Below, in pieces: positions 48,599 through 58,643 of a stretch of DNA of 64,000 nucleotides. The notes beneath the pieces are model-generated. The model searched no databases, was not told the origin of the DNA, and saw only the letters and a list, made by a program, of their open reading frames with translations. How positions within the stretch are numbered: the first letter of the stretch is position 1; each line of letters starts with the position of its first letter. The stretch comes from an uncultured Clostridia bacterium (lineage in GTDB: Bacteria > Bacillota > Clostridia > Christensenellales > Borkfalkiaceae), in assembly GCA_905235785.1 (NCBI GenBank), contig CAJOMP010000001.1:18977-82976 (forward strand), in the 5' to 3' direction. The position numbers and the translations under genes were made by a program.

Positions 48599-49753
48599 CT
48601 AAATCACCGAATTTGCGGATATAACCATAAGTAAAACGGTTAAAAACGCCATAAGTCCCACCGTAAGCGAAGACGCGATAAGATAATTTACGGATTTAGA
48701 TATACTCGTTAAAAATGACGGCACGGTATCGCTTGCAAAAACGTCGGTAACAGTGGCAACAAGTTTTAATAGTAAAGAAAATACTACCATATGTAATACA
48801 GGAGACAATATAATGTAAAATATACCCGTAAGCCCCGCCACACCAAGCGCATTTTTGACTATTATACTACCCGCAGCAACAATGTCGATTCCGTCTTTAA
48901 TAAGTCCGCCGACAATAGGAACGGAATTCGATATCGCATATTTTGCGATTTTAGCGGAAATCCCGTCGGTTGCCGACACCGATAAACCTTGCATTGTGAT
49001 AAATAAGCCGTAAACCGAAAGCAAAATGCCGAATATCCACTTTAATATTCCACCGAAAAAATCCGAAAATTTATTCAATTTTACATCTTTTGAAAAATGC
49101 GACATAACGTTAAAAGCCGTTAAAACACCTATAAGCGGCAACACAACCGCGTAGAAAGTGTTTATAACTACATCTGTAAATAACAAAACGGAAGGTTTAT
49201 AAACTGCGGCAGACGCGCCACCGCCCGAAGCGACCATTAGAGTCAATATTATGGGTGACATAATTTCACTAAATTTCGCTATATTTTCTATAAGGTTTTT
49301 AGTTTTATTCCAAATCAAAATAAATTCGGGAACAAGAAGCAATAACACAGTCAATACGGTTACAAATTTTACTATTGTTCCGACGCTTGCGGAAAGATAA
49401 ACGCTTTTAGAATTCTGCGCTATTTCGCATAAAAACGCTACAATTAAAATTCCGATCATTATCGGGAGCAAACTTTTTATTTCGGAAAAAATTATATTTT
49501 TTATATAATCAAAAATATTTGCCCCGCCACCGTATTCCCCGCTAAGTAAGTTTTTGAACACGGACAAAAAATCATAATTATCTGCGCCGCTTGTGGAAAA
49601 AAAATCTTTTAATTCTTCAAGGTCGAGATTGTTTGCTTGGTCGATTACAGTATCGGATAACTCGTCCGCGCTAACAGTTTGTCCGCTGAAAGAAAATAAA
49701 AAAAGCAGCGAGAAAAATACTGTAAGCAATATAAAAATGAAACGTTTTTTCAT
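48599..49753 (-). CDS. spoIIIAE: Stage III sporulation protein AE
   Basis: Polytopic membrane protein, KYAISNSVPIVGGLIKDGIDIVAAGSIIVKNALG; operon position. Confidence 0.9.
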   Translation of the reverse strand: MKKRFIFILLTVFFSLLFLFSFSGQTVSADELSDTVIDQANNLDLEELKDFFSTSGADNYDFLSVFKNLLSGEYGGGANIFDYIKNIIFSEIKSLLPIMIGILIVAFLCEIAQNSKSVYLSASVGTIVKFVTVLTVLLLLVPEFILIWNKTKNLIENIAKFSEIMSPIILTLMVASGGGASAAVYKPSVLLFTDVVINTFYAVVLPLIGVLTAFNVMSHFSKDVKLNKFSDFFGGILKWIFGILLSVYGLFITMQGLSVSATDGISAKIAKYAISNSVPIVGGLIKDGIDIVAAGSIIVKNALGVAGLTGIFYIILSPVLHMVVFSLLLKLVATVTDVFASDTVPSFLTSISKSVNYLIASSLTVGLMAFLTVLLMVISANSVI

Positions 49754-50130
49754 TATAATAATTCCGAAAAAAGGTTGAATACGGCGTAGATTATAGGCAT
49801 AGACGCTACAAAAATAGCGGTTTTCCCTACAAAAACCAACTTGTCCGAAATGCTTTTAAGCCCCAAATCTTCAATTATACCCGCGCCGAATTCCACCACG
49901 TACGCTATACCCGTTATTTTTAATATCACGGAAAAATATTTTGCATTTATCCCAGAAGAGTCGATGATTTTTTGTATAAACTCTACCGTTTCTGTCAAAT
50001 AATCTATTCCGAGCGCCGTTATAATTACTCCTGCGCCAAGTACGGCAACTGAAAAAAATTCGCTGTTGATCGTTTTCAGATAAGTTAAAATAAAAACGCA
50101 AACTATGGCGCAAGCGACTATTTTTATCAT
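49753..50130 (-). CDS. spoIIIAD: Stage III sporulation protein AD
   Basis: MIKIVACAIVCVFILTYLKTINSEF...GVIITALGIDYL; operon position. Confidence 0.88.
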   Translation of the reverse strand: MIKIVACAIVCVFILTYLKTINSEFFSVAVLGAGVIITALGIDYLTETVEFIQKIIDSSGINAKYFSVILKITGIAYVVEFGAGIIEDLGLKSISDKLVFVGKTAIFVASMPIIYAVFNLFSELL

Positions 50131-50131
50131 T

Positions 50132-50329
50132 TTAATATAGATAGAATATGTTTTTAACTGTGTCAAACAACTCGCTTACCATATTGATTACTAATGTAAG
50201 CACTATTATAAGCCCGACAATAGAAACAAGCGTTGCTATATCGTCCCTGTCGCTTTTTTTAAGCACTTGCGTTATCACCGTAATAAGTATACCTATCGCG
50301 GCGATTTTAAAAATAATATCAACGGTCAT
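50132..50329 (-). CDS. spoIIIAC: Stage III sporulation protein AC
   Basis: 65-aa membrane protein VDIIFKIAAIGILITVITQVLKKSDRDDIATLVSIVGLIIVL. Confidence 0.9.
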   Translation of the reverse strand: MTVDIIFKIAAIGILITVITQVLKKSDRDDIATLVSIVGLIIVLTLVINMVSELFDTVKNIFYLY

Positions 50330-50336
50330 ACACCAC

Positions 50337-50775
50337 CTATATTGCCAGAATAAAAACGATAAGTCCGAACAAAAATCCCAATTTAACTAAAACTTGCCGA
50401 TACTTTTTATTGTTACCGTCGGCAATGCGCAAAAAGTTTTCAAGTTCGGGCTCAAAAGAATTAAGCAAGTCCACTTGCGACGATTTATCCGTTTTGCCGA
50501 GATTTTGCAAATATTTATGCAAAAAAGCAACTTCTTCCTTTGAAAGTTTTCTCGGTCAAATATTCGTTCGCCGCAATTAAAAACACGTCGTTTTGTTCAT
50601 TGCCCGATAGAATTTCCGGCAACGACTTTTGAGAAAACGCTATTTCCGCTTTGATTTTTTTGTGCCAAAATTCAAACTTATCCCAAAAATCTTTTGTCTG
50701 TCTGTATTTAAGCGAAAAAATATATCCTATCGCGGCTGTTAAAATCGGAATAAGCGTGAGAACTATTATTCTCAT
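50337..50775 (-). pseudogene. spoIIIAB: Stage III sporulation protein AB, interrupted by a single-base frameshift
   Basis: Two adjacent ORFs in different frames (50515-50775 and 50337-50522) together make one SpoIIIAB-length protein; frame 2 gives KEEVAFLHKYLQNLGKTDKSSQ continuing from EYLTEKTF. Confidence 0.75.
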
Positions 50776-51644
50776 AAAATCGGATTAAAATCCTTGTCCA
50801 AAATTTCTCTCACATTTCCCGCAGGCTTGTCTGCATCTAAAAAAACGTACCTTTCAAAAACGTTATCTTTAAAAAAATCTTTTTTTTGTAAATCGTCTTT
50901 GTTCTTGCCGTGGCAACTCGCTATTATTTTTATCCCGCACGACGCCGCATCTTCCGCGCTTTTCCAGTCGTCTTTTGTTTGAAGTTCATCCGTTATAACT
51001 ATATGCGGCGACATAGACCTGATTGCATAATTTAAGGCATAATTTTTATCGGAATATTTTATCGCATCGATATTCTCACCCGTAATTTTGCCAAATTCAC
51101 CGCGCTCGTCTATTATCATTATAGAATAATCTGTATATTCGTTGAATTTTCTTGCAAGGTCTTTTAAGATAGTTGTCTTTCCCTTTGCCGGCGGCGAAAC
51201 TATCAAAGTGTTAAAAATGTATTTTAGAAACAAGTTATTAAAAATTTTTGAAGAACAGTTTTTTATTTCATGCGGAACTCTGATATTAAGCGAAGATATT
51301 TTTTTAATAGTGATAATTTTACCGTTTTCAAACACGCAGTCGCCCGCTACGCCTATTCTCACTCCGCTTTTAGTTGTAATAAATCCTTGCTTTAATCGGT
51401 CGTTAAACGCGTATAAAGAGCGCTCTGTGGCGTTTTCGATTATTTCCGATATTATTTCTTGCGAGCAAGTAAAAGCCTTGTTACGGTCAACAGAAACTCT
51501 GTTTTCTGTTATATAACACTTTTTCCCATTAAAAATCCCGAATACGGGAAATCCGAGTCTGAACCGTAATTCGGAAAGCCCTTCTGTATTCGTGCCTTTT
51601 ATAGCGGCAAAAATTTTATCAGGTAGAAAACTTAAACAATCCAC
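50772..51644 (-). CDS. spoIIIAA: Stage III sporulation protein AA (ATPase)
   Basis: ILIVSPPAKGKTTILKDLAR-type P-loop (TLIVSPPAKGKTTILKDLARKF), IIDERGEFG. Confidence 0.92.
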   Translation of the reverse strand: MDCLSFLPDKIFAAIKGTNTEGLSELRFRLGFPVFGIFNGKKCYITENRVSVDRNKAFTCSQEIISEIIENATERSLYAFNDRLKQGFITTKSGVRIGVAGDCVFENGKIITIKKISSLNIRVPHEIKNCSSKIFNNLFLKYIFNTLIVSPPAKGKTTILKDLARKFNEYTDYSIMIIDERGEFGKITGENIDAIKYSDKNYALNYAIRSMSPHIVITDELQTKDDWKSAEDAASCGIKIIASCHGKNKDDLQKKDFFKDNVFERYVFLDADKPAGNVREILDKDFNPIL

Positions 51645-51745
51645 ATTACAATATATTTTTTATTTTATAAAATAGAACGAAAAGCACACAAAAAAGACCC
51701 GTAAATTTTACGGGTCTTTTAAATCGCATTTAAACTCTTTTATAG

Positions 51746-53950
51746 TTATTTATCGGAATTTTGAAGGATATCCGCAATCGAAACACCGCCGCTCACGTCG
51801 TCTTTCCATTCGTGAAGTTCGGGTCCGTCTTCGGTTTCTTCATTTTTACCGCCCTTTTTGCCTTTTGTCTTTTCGTCATCTTTAACGGGTTTTTCAACTT
51901 CGGGCAAAAGCGCTTTGATCGATAACGTCATTTTTTCTTTTTCGACGTTGATGTCGAGTATTTTTACCGTAACTTCCTGACCAACCTGCAAAGCGGTAAC
52001 GGGATTTTCCAGCCACTCGTTAGAAATCTGCGAAACATGAACGAGTCCGTCGATTCCTTTTTCCACTTCGACGAAAGCACCGAAACTGACTATTCTTACG
52101 ACTTTACCGGTTATAACGTCGCCGACAGCGTATCTTTCAAGCACGGAATCCCAAGGTTTTGGCTGTAATTGCTTGTAGCCGACGGATACCTTTTTATTTT
52201 CTTCGTCGATTTTAAGAATTTTAAACTCATATTCTTTACCGAGTTCCAAAATGTCGGAACATTCTTTGCACCCCGTCCAGGAAAGATCGGATATGTGCGC
52301 AAGACAATCGAAACCGTTTACGTTAATGAAAGCGCCGAACGCCGCAAATCTGACAGGAGTACCCAAAACGACGTCGCCTTCCTGAACGTTTGCGAAAAAC
52401 TCCGCTTCTTTTTCTGCTCTTATAGCGTCTCTTTCCGCTTTTTCCGCTTCGAGAATAACGCGTTGAGAACCGACGATCTGACGGCGCGCGCCTCTTGATT
52501 CAACTTTTTCGGCTTTAAGTCTTAAACTCTTGCCGACATATTTTTCCAAGTCTTTGACAAATCCCAAACGAATTTGCGATGAAGGAACGAAAATGTCGTA
52601 ACTGCCGAATTTTCCGGTAAGTCCGCCTTTGTTCGTACCCGTGATTTGCGCTTCAAAAATTTTACCGCTTCTGATTTCTTCGATTTCGGCTTCCTCTTTT
52701 AAAACGCCTTCCATTTTCTTTTCGGAAAATTTCAAGGGTTTTTTACCGATAACCATAACGCGAATAACTTCGCCTATTTTATCTTTATAATCTTCTTTAT
52801 TATAATTTTCAGTAAGAAGTTCCTCTTTCGGAAGTTCAAAATTGTCAACCTTTGCATTATTGACCGAAAGCGTTAAACCTGCGTCGGTTGCAGAAGAAAT
52901 TTTGGCTTTAACGATCTGACCGATACGCAAGTCTTTTGTCGGCTTAATCTTATCGAAAGCCTCTTCCATCTCCGATTTTGCGGCCGCTGCGGGTTGTTCT
53001 GCGACAACAGGTTCTTCCGCCGTTTCGGTCGGAGTTGCTGTGACCGTAACGTTTTCTGTTTCCGCGGCAACTTTTGCGGTTTCGGTTTCAACTGTTTCGG
53101 TCGTTATGATTTCTTCTGTAACGTTAGCCATATAAGACATTACCTCTTGGTATTGTTCGTCGGGCGTAGACGCGCCCATTACAATACCTACCTTATTAAA
53201 TTTTTTTATTTTATCGTAATCAAAGTCTTTCGGACTTATAATTCTGTACGTGTTGTCGCAATTTAGTCGGCATATTTCAAAAAGTTTATTCGTATTATTA
53301 CTGTTTCTGCCGCCGAGCACTAACACGGCGTCGCAACGCCTTGAAATTATGTCCGCTTCTTTTTGACGCTTGGTTGTAGTATAACAAATTGTTTTGAAAA
53401 TATCAACTGTTTTGACCTTGTTACGGCTAAAATTTTTAATTATACGGTCAAATTTTTCTTCGGAAAAGGTCGTTTGGACAACAATACACAGTTTATCGGC
53501 AGAAATTGCTTCCAAATCCTGTTCGTTTTCACATATAAACGCGCTATTATCGCACCAACCGTTAATTCCTATAATTTCGGGATGGTTTTTATTTCCGATT
53601 ATCGCGATAGTATAACCGTCTTTATGCCGTTTTTCAACGATAGAGTGAATTTCTTTAACGTAAGGACAAGTACAATCGACTACATTGACTTTTTTCGCAT
53701 TAAGCAAATCGTACGTTTCTTTGGGTTCACCGTGAGTACGGATAAGCACTGTATCGCCGCTTTTGATTTTATCGTCTTGTGCGCTTTGAACAACCTCGAC
53801 GCCCGTCGTTTTAAGTTTGTCGTTAACGTCTTCGTTATGGATGATTTCTCCTAACACGAATCTTTTTTCGCCTTGTAGCGAAAACGCATTTTCTATCGCT
53901 CGTTTCACGCCAAAACAAAATCCGTTATTTTTACCGATAATTACACGCAT
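51746..53950 (-). CDS. ispH: Bifunctional IspH (HMB-PP reductase) / S1 RNA-binding domain protein
   Basis: IspH N-terminus IIGKNNGFCFGVKRAIENAF, VDCTCPYVKEIH; low-complexity T/E/A linker; C-terminal S1 repeats (GDVITGKVVRIVSFGAFVEVEKGIDGLVHVSQIS). Confidence 0.94.
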   Translation of the reverse strand: MRVIIGKNNGFCFGVKRAIENAFSLQGEKRFVLGEIIHNEDVNDKLKTTGVEVVQSAQDDKIKSGDTVLIRTHGEPKETYDLLNAKKVNVVDCTCPYVKEIHSIVEKRHKDGYTIAIIGNKNHPEIIGINGWCDNSAFICENEQDLEAISADKLCIVVQTTFSEEKFDRIIKNFSRNKVKTVDIFKTICYTTTKRQKEADIISRRCDAVLVLGGRNSNNTNKLFEICRLNCDNTYRIISPKDFDYDKIKKFNKVGIVMGASTPDEQYQEVMSYMANVTEEIITTETVETETAKVAAETENVTVTATPTETAEEPVVAEQPAAAAKSEMEEAFDKIKPTKDLRIGQIVKAKISSATDAGLTLSVNNAKVDNFELPKEELLTENYNKEDYKDKIGEVIRVMVIGKKPLKFSEKKMEGVLKEEAEIEEIRSGKIFEAQITGTNKGGLTGKFGSYDIFVPSSQIRLGFVKDLEKYVGKSLRLKAEKVESRGARRQIVGSQRVILEAEKAERDAIRAEKEAEFFANVQEGDVVLGTPVRFAAFGAFINVNGFDCLAHISDLSWTGCKECSDILELGKEYEFKILKIDEENKKVSVGYKQLQPKPWDSVLERYAVGDVITGKVVRIVSFGAFVEVEKGIDGLVHVSQISNEWLENPVTALQVGQEVTVKILDINVEKEKMTLSIKALLPEVEKPVKDDEKTKGKKGGKNEETEDGPELHEWKDDVSGGVSIADILQNSDK

Positions 53951-53957
53951 AATATGT

Positions 53958-54620
53958 TTATTTTATGTGTGACATAACGCAAGCGACAACTTGCTCGATA
54001 TTCATATTTGACGTATCGATTAAGATTGCGTCTTTGGCTTTTACAAGCGGAGCGAATTCCCTATGCGAATCGTTATAATCCCTTTCTTCGATTTCTTTTT
54101 TCAGGCTATTAAAATCCACGTTAAAACCTTTCTCTTTAAGTTCTTTAAATCTTCTTTCTGCCCTGACGTCAACACTTGCCGTTATATAAAATTTAAAATC
54201 AGCGTTAGGCAGAACAAAAGAACCTATATCTCTTCCGTCAAGTACGCAAGAAACGGATTCCGCAATTTTCCTTTGCATTTCAACCATTTTTAGCCTTACG
54301 CATTTTAAACTGCTAATGTTTGACGCCGCCATCGAAACTTGCGGTTCGCGTATTTTTTCCGAAACGTTTTCGCCGTCCAAATACGTCTGTTGACTGCCGT
54401 TTTCATATTTGATATTGAGATCTAAATCGTTTATAAAACCCAAAACGCCCGTTTCATCAAGAGTATCAACGTTCAATTTTAACGCCTTTAAGGCAGTCGC
54501 CCTATACATTGCGCCTGTATCAAGATATAGAATATCGAGTTCTTTAGATAATCTTTTAGCAATTGTACTTTTACCGCTTCCGGACGGCCCGTCAAGCGCA
54601 ATTTTTAATGTTTTTATCAT
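53958..54620 (-). CDS. cmk: Cytidylate kinase
   Basis: IALDGPSGSGKSTIAKRLSKELDILYLDTGAMYRATAL, VLDGRDIGSFVLPNA. Confidence 0.96.
   Translation of the reverse strand: MIKTLKIALDGPSGSGKSTIAKRLSKELDILYLDTGAMYRATALKALKLNVDTLDETGVLGFINDLDLNIKYENGSQQTYLDGENVSEKIREPQVSMAASNISSLKCVRLKMVEMQRKIAESVSCVLDGRDIGSFVLPNADFKFYITASVDVRAERRFKELKEKGFNVDFNSLKKEIEERDYNDSHREFAPLVKAKDAILIDTSNMNIEQVVACVMSHIK
53963..53977. repeat. Palindromic motif TTATGT-GTG-ACATAA (copy 3 of 4)
   Basis: Exact match, 13 bp upstream of ispH-S1 ATG, overlapping the 3' end of cmk. Confidence 0.55.
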
Positions 54621-54662
54621 ATTGTTCCCCTTTTAGTTAAAAAACGTAATTTGTAATGTTAT

Positions 54663-55304
54663 TTATGCGCCGAAAAATTCGTTTTCAAGGCACATACAGA
54701 ATAAATGGTAAATCGGCAAATGCTTTTCCTGTATAAGATAAGTTTCATCAGAGCGGACTATAATGCTTAAATCCGCAACCTGTTTCAATGCTCCGCCGTC
54801 TTTCCCCGTTAAAGCGATGGTAAAAGCGCCTTTTATTTTTGCCGTTATAGTGGCAAGCCGAACATTTTGGGCGTTACCTGACGTCGATATACCGATAAAT
54901 ATATCTTTATCGGTCAAAAGTCCGTAGGCTTGCTGAGCAAAAACCATTTCTGCGCCGTTATCGTTTATAACGGCTGTCGATATAGATTCTGTACCGGATA
55001 GCGCCACGGCAGGTATACCGTATTGAAGTTTTTGGGCTATAAGTTTTCCGTCTTCGCCGAAATTATCGAATTTTTCCTTATCTTCTCTCGTCAATTTACG
55101 GGGAAGAACAAATCCTTTAAGCAGTTCGCCGACAATATGCGTGCTATCCGCGGCGCTACCGCCGTTACCGCAAACAACGATTTTTCCGCCGTTTTTTATA
55201 CGAATTACCGCAGTTTCAACCATATTTTTCAAGTCCGCGTATAAATATGTTAAATCGTTATTATTTAAAATCTTATTCATAAGCGCAACTGTCGAATCTT
55301 TCAT
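54663..55304 (-). CDS. SIS domain protein (phosphoheptose isomerase/DiaA-like)
   Basis: KIVVCGNGGSAADSTHIVGELLKGF; GISTSGNAQNV. Confidence 0.85.
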   Translation of the reverse strand: MKDSTVALMNKILNNNDLTYLYADLKNMVETAVIRIKNGGKIVVCGNGGSAADSTHIVGELLKGFVLPRKLTREDKEKFDNFGEDGKLIAQKLQYGIPAVALSGTESISTAVINDNGAEMVFAQQAYGLLTDKDIFIGISTSGNAQNVRLATITAKIKGAFTIALTGKDGGALKQVADLSIIVRSDETYLIQEKHLPIYHLFCMCLENEFFGA

Positions 55305-55375
55305 GTTTCACTCCAATAATTTAATGAACGAAAATATTATATCAAATTTATAATAAAAAAGCAAGGAATAACGCT

Positions 55376-56599
55376 TTAAGCGTTATTCCCCGCAACAAAA
55401 CCCGTCGAAAAGGCTATCTGAATATTAAATCCGCCGGTAAAAGCGTCTACGTCTAATACTTCGCCGGCAAAAAACAACCCGCTAACAAGTTTACTTTCCA
55501 TCGTTTTGGGATTTATTTCTTTTACAGACACTCCGCCTGCCGTCACGATTGCTTCCTCTATCGGGCGTAACCCTTTTACATGGAAAACAAAGCCCTTTAA
55601 TGCCGCAACAATATTTTCTCGCTCGCATTTTGAAATGTCGCAACAGCGTTTTTCCGCATTTATGTTCGCTCTTTTTAATATAGTGTTTATTAGCGTTTGA
55701 GGTAATAGAGAACGCATTGCGTTTGATACTGTTTTAAGTTTACCCGCATTTAATTCGCGAACCAACCTTTCGTTTAACGTTTTTGCCGTGAGCGCGGGCT
55801 TTAAATCAATGCTAAGTTGTATATCTTTAACTTTAACCCTGTTCAATATACAAGACGCCGAAAGAATAATAGGACCTGATACGCCGAAATGAGTAAACAA
55901 CATTTCACCGAAATCTTTATAAAGTTCACGCCCTATATCGTCACAAAAAGAAATTGCAACGTTTTTAAGCGACAAGCCTTGTAAATCGATAAAATCTTTT
56001 CCTGAAAGTTCTATCCCCACAAGCGAAGGTTTTAACGGTGAAACTCTATGCCCCGCTTTTTCGGCAAACCGATACCCGTCTCCTGTACTACCCGTAAGCG
56101 GATACGACACTCCGCCTGTACAAACAATAACAGAGTCGCAAGGTAAAAAACCACTTTCGGTTTCCACTCCTGTGATGTGATTGTTGTCGGTTTTTATACC
56201 CGTTACAACAGTATTGAGTAAAATTTTTACTCCTAGTTTCAATAAAACTTTTTGCAAAGTATTTGATATATCGCTTGCCTTATCACTTATCGGAAAAACC
56301 CTGTTGCCCCTTTCGGTCTTTAACGGACAACCGTTATTCTCAAAAAAATTTATGACATCCGCCGGCGACAACTCGTTAAGCGCGCCATACAGAAATTTAG
56401 GATTACCTACTACGTTATTTAAAAATTCGGAAACGGGTACGTTATTAGTAAGATTACAACGTCCCTTTCCGGTTATATAAAGTTTTTTACCGAGTTTTTC
56501 ATTTTTTTCCAATAAAAAAACGCGGTTGCCGTTTTTAGCTGCGGAATATGCGGCAAACATCCCCGCAGCGCCACCGCCAACAACAATTACAGTATGCAT
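55376..56599 (-). CDS. NAD(P)/FAD-dependent oxidoreductase (HI0933/YhiN family)
   Basis: VIVVGGGAAGMFAAYSAAKNGNRVFLLEKNEKLGKKLYITGKGRCNLTN; GGVSYPLTGSTGDGY. Confidence 0.92.
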   Translation of the reverse strand: MHTVIVVGGGAAGMFAAYSAAKNGNRVFLLEKNEKLGKKLYITGKGRCNLTNNVPVSEFLNNVVGNPKFLYGALNELSPADVINFFENNGCPLKTERGNRVFPISDKASDISNTLQKVLLKLGVKILLNTVVTGIKTDNNHITGVETESGFLPCDSVIVCTGGVSYPLTGSTGDGYRFAEKAGHRVSPLKPSLVGIELSGKDFIDLQGLSLKNVAISFCDDIGRELYKDFGEMLFTHFGVSGPIILSASCILNRVKVKDIQLSIDLKPALTAKTLNERLVRELNAGKLKTVSNAMRSLLPQTLINTILKRANINAEKRCCDISKCERENIVAALKGFVFHVKGLRPIEEAIVTAGGVSVKEINPKTMESKLVSGLFFAGEVLDVDAFTGGFNIQIAFSTGFVAGNNA

Positions 56600-57324
56600 T
56601 TCTCACCGATTGTTTGTAGAATATCATAATCGTTTTTATCGTATTTTAAAGGCGTTAGTGTAACGTAACCGCGCTTATTCCACTCAACGTCGCAATCATA
56701 AAACTCAGTTGAATCGTCAATAACGCCATAAAGTTTATAATTCCCGAAATTGTCAAGAACATATTGATCAGCGTATACTTTCGCGCCGAGCGGAGTAAAT
56801 TTTTTACCTTTTATTTTAACGTTAAAATCGGGAAAATTTACGTTCCATATCTGACCGCTTGTAGTTAAAGGCAATAATTTATCGATAATTTCCGAAGATA
56901 TTTGCGCAAAAAGACTGAAATCGCCTTCGTCATGTGAAAAAGAAGAAAAAGCAAACGCGGGAAATCCGAAAAAAGCCGCTTCGTAAGCAATTGCGACAGT
57001 ACCGGAATACATAATATCCGAACCGAGATTGTGTCCCTTATTTATTCCCGACAGAACAACATCCGGCGTAAACTCGCTAAAAACATGTTTCGCTATTTTA
57101 ACGCAATCTGCGGGAGACCCTGAAATTGAATACGCTCTGCACCCGCTTATTTTGTCATATTCGGCGATTTTTATAGAATCTCTTACGGTCAACGTGTGCG
57201 AACACGCCGACCTGTTCCCGTCAGGCGCGATAACCAAAACTTCGTTTTTTTCCGCAAGTTTTTCTGCAAGCGCTTTAAGTCCGCCGCTTTTAATTCCGTC
57301 GTCATTACAAATTAAAATCTTCAT
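56587..57324 (-). CDS. surE: 5'/3'-nucleotidase SurE
   Basis: MKILICNDDGIKSGGLKAL; VIAPDGNRSACSHTLT; SGINKGHNLGSDIMYSGTVAIAYEA. Confidence 0.95.
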   Translation of the reverse strand: MKILICNDDGIKSGGLKALAEKLAEKNEVLVIAPDGNRSACSHTLTVRDSIKIAEYDKISGCRAYSISGSPADCVKIAKHVFSEFTPDVVLSGINKGHNLGSDIMYSGTVAIAYEAAFFGFPAFAFSSFSHDEGDFSLFAQISSEIIDKLLPLTTSGQIWNVNFPDFNVKIKGKKFTPLGAKVYADQYVLDNFGNYKLYGVIDDSTEFYDCDVEWNKRGYVTLTPLKYDKNDYDILQTIGEKCIL

Positions 57325-57333
57325 TTTGCTGTT

Positions 57334-57348
57334 TTATGTCAGACATAA
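57334..57348. repeat. Palindromic motif TTATGT-CAG-ACATAA (copy 4 of 4)
   Basis: Exact match, 10 bp upstream of surE start. Confidence 0.6.
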
Positions 57349-57371
57349 TTTATTCTATTAAGATAAGTAAT

Positions 57372-57815
57372 TTACTTATCTTTTGCGTTTTTATATATTC
57401 CAACTGCTATTTTATCGCAACGATTGTTATATTCGTTATCGGAATGCCCTTTTACTTTAATAAAATTAACGTTATGCTTTTTGAGTAACGGAATTAACGC
57501 TTGCCACAAGTCCACGTTTTTAACGCCGCGCTTTGAGTCCGCGCGCCAACCGGAATTTACCCACTTATCCAGCCAGCGTTCATTTATTGCATTTATAACG
57601 TATTGAGAATCGCTGTATAAATTCACATCGCAAGGCTCTTTAAGCGCTTTAAGCCCCTCTATCACCGCGATAAGTTCCATGCGGTTATTCGTAGTATTTT
57701 CCTCGCCACCGCTTACAATCTTTTCTATTCCGTTAAAAATAAGTATAGCACAATATCCGCCTGCGCCCGGATTGCCGCTACATGCGCCGTCCGTATAAAT
57801 ATCTACATTTTTCAT
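57372..57815 (-). CDS. rnhA: Ribonuclease HI
   Basis: VDIYTDGACSGNPGAGGYCAIL; TTNNRMELIAVIEGL; start set at 57815. Confidence 0.94.
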   Translation of the reverse strand: MKNVDIYTDGACSGNPGAGGYCAILIFNGIEKIVSGGEENTTNNRMELIAVIEGLKALKEPCDVNLYSDSQYVINAINERWLDKWVNSGWRADSKRGVKNVDLWQALIPLLKKHNVNFIKVKGHSDNEYNNRCDKIAVGIYKNAKDK

Positions 57816-58627
57816 GACAGGTTTTCCAACTCTTCCGCGCGCTTTACGCAAGCGGAAACGGCTTTATCGGTTATTTCATTTAAATTACACTCGTTAAAAA
57901 CTTTGATTGCTTCTATCGTAGTTCCGCCTTTACTACAAACCGCGGAAATAAGTTCGTCAAGCGACTTATCGGCATTTTCAAAAATCATTTTGCCGCTACC
58001 GATCATAGTGTTGACCGCTAGATTTTTAGCATCCTGCTCCGATAGCCCCTGTTTTACGCCCGCATCTATCAAACACTTGATAAATAAATAGAAGTATGCG
58101 GGCGAACTACCGCTTATACCCGTAACAGCGTTTAACTTACTTTCGTCAACCAACACTACCTTTGCAAAAGAAGAAAATAAGTTTTTTATAAAATCAATAT
58201 CGGACGAAACGTCGTAATCTGATAAATCTATTCCAACCGCGCCGTTACCGACAGAACAAGGCGTGTTCGGCATACAGCGCGCAACTTTTATGCCTGCGTA
58301 ATTTAAGGCTGTTTTTATAGTAGATTTTTTCACCCCTGCCATTATTGAAATAAATTTTGTGCAACTTAAATTTTTCACCCCGCTCAATGCATTAACAAAA
58401 TGTTGAGGCTTGACAGCGAAAAGCACAAAATCGGATTTATGTAAAACTTCGGCATTGTCCAAAGTAGTTTTTACGCACTTTTCGTTAAATTTAACAAGCG
58501 AAGATTCGTTTACATCGCTTACTAAAATATCGTCGGCAGATAAAAACCCCGCGCTTAACGCCCCGCTAACGATTGAATAAGACATAAAGCCTGCGCCTAT
58601 CACGCCTAATTTAAATTTCTTTTCCAT
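57812..58627 (-). CDS. proC: Pyrroline-5-carboxylate reductase
   Basis: LGVIGAGFMSYSIVSG; VARCMPNTPCSVGNGAVGI; SGSSPAYFYLFI. Confidence 0.95.
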   Translation of the reverse strand: MEKKFKLGVIGAGFMSYSIVSGALSAGFLSADDILVSDVNESSLVKFNEKCVKTTLDNAEVLHKSDFVLFAVKPQHFVNALSGVKNLSCTKFISIMAGVKKSTIKTALNYAGIKVARCMPNTPCSVGNGAVGIDLSDYDVSSDIDFIKNLFSSFAKVVLVDESKLNAVTGISGSSPAYFYLFIKCLIDAGVKQGLSEQDAKNLAVNTMIGSGKMIFENADKSLDELISAVCSKGGTTIEAIKVFNECNLNEITDKAVSACVKRAEELENLS

Positions 58628-58643
58628 TTTTACCTCATTTTAA

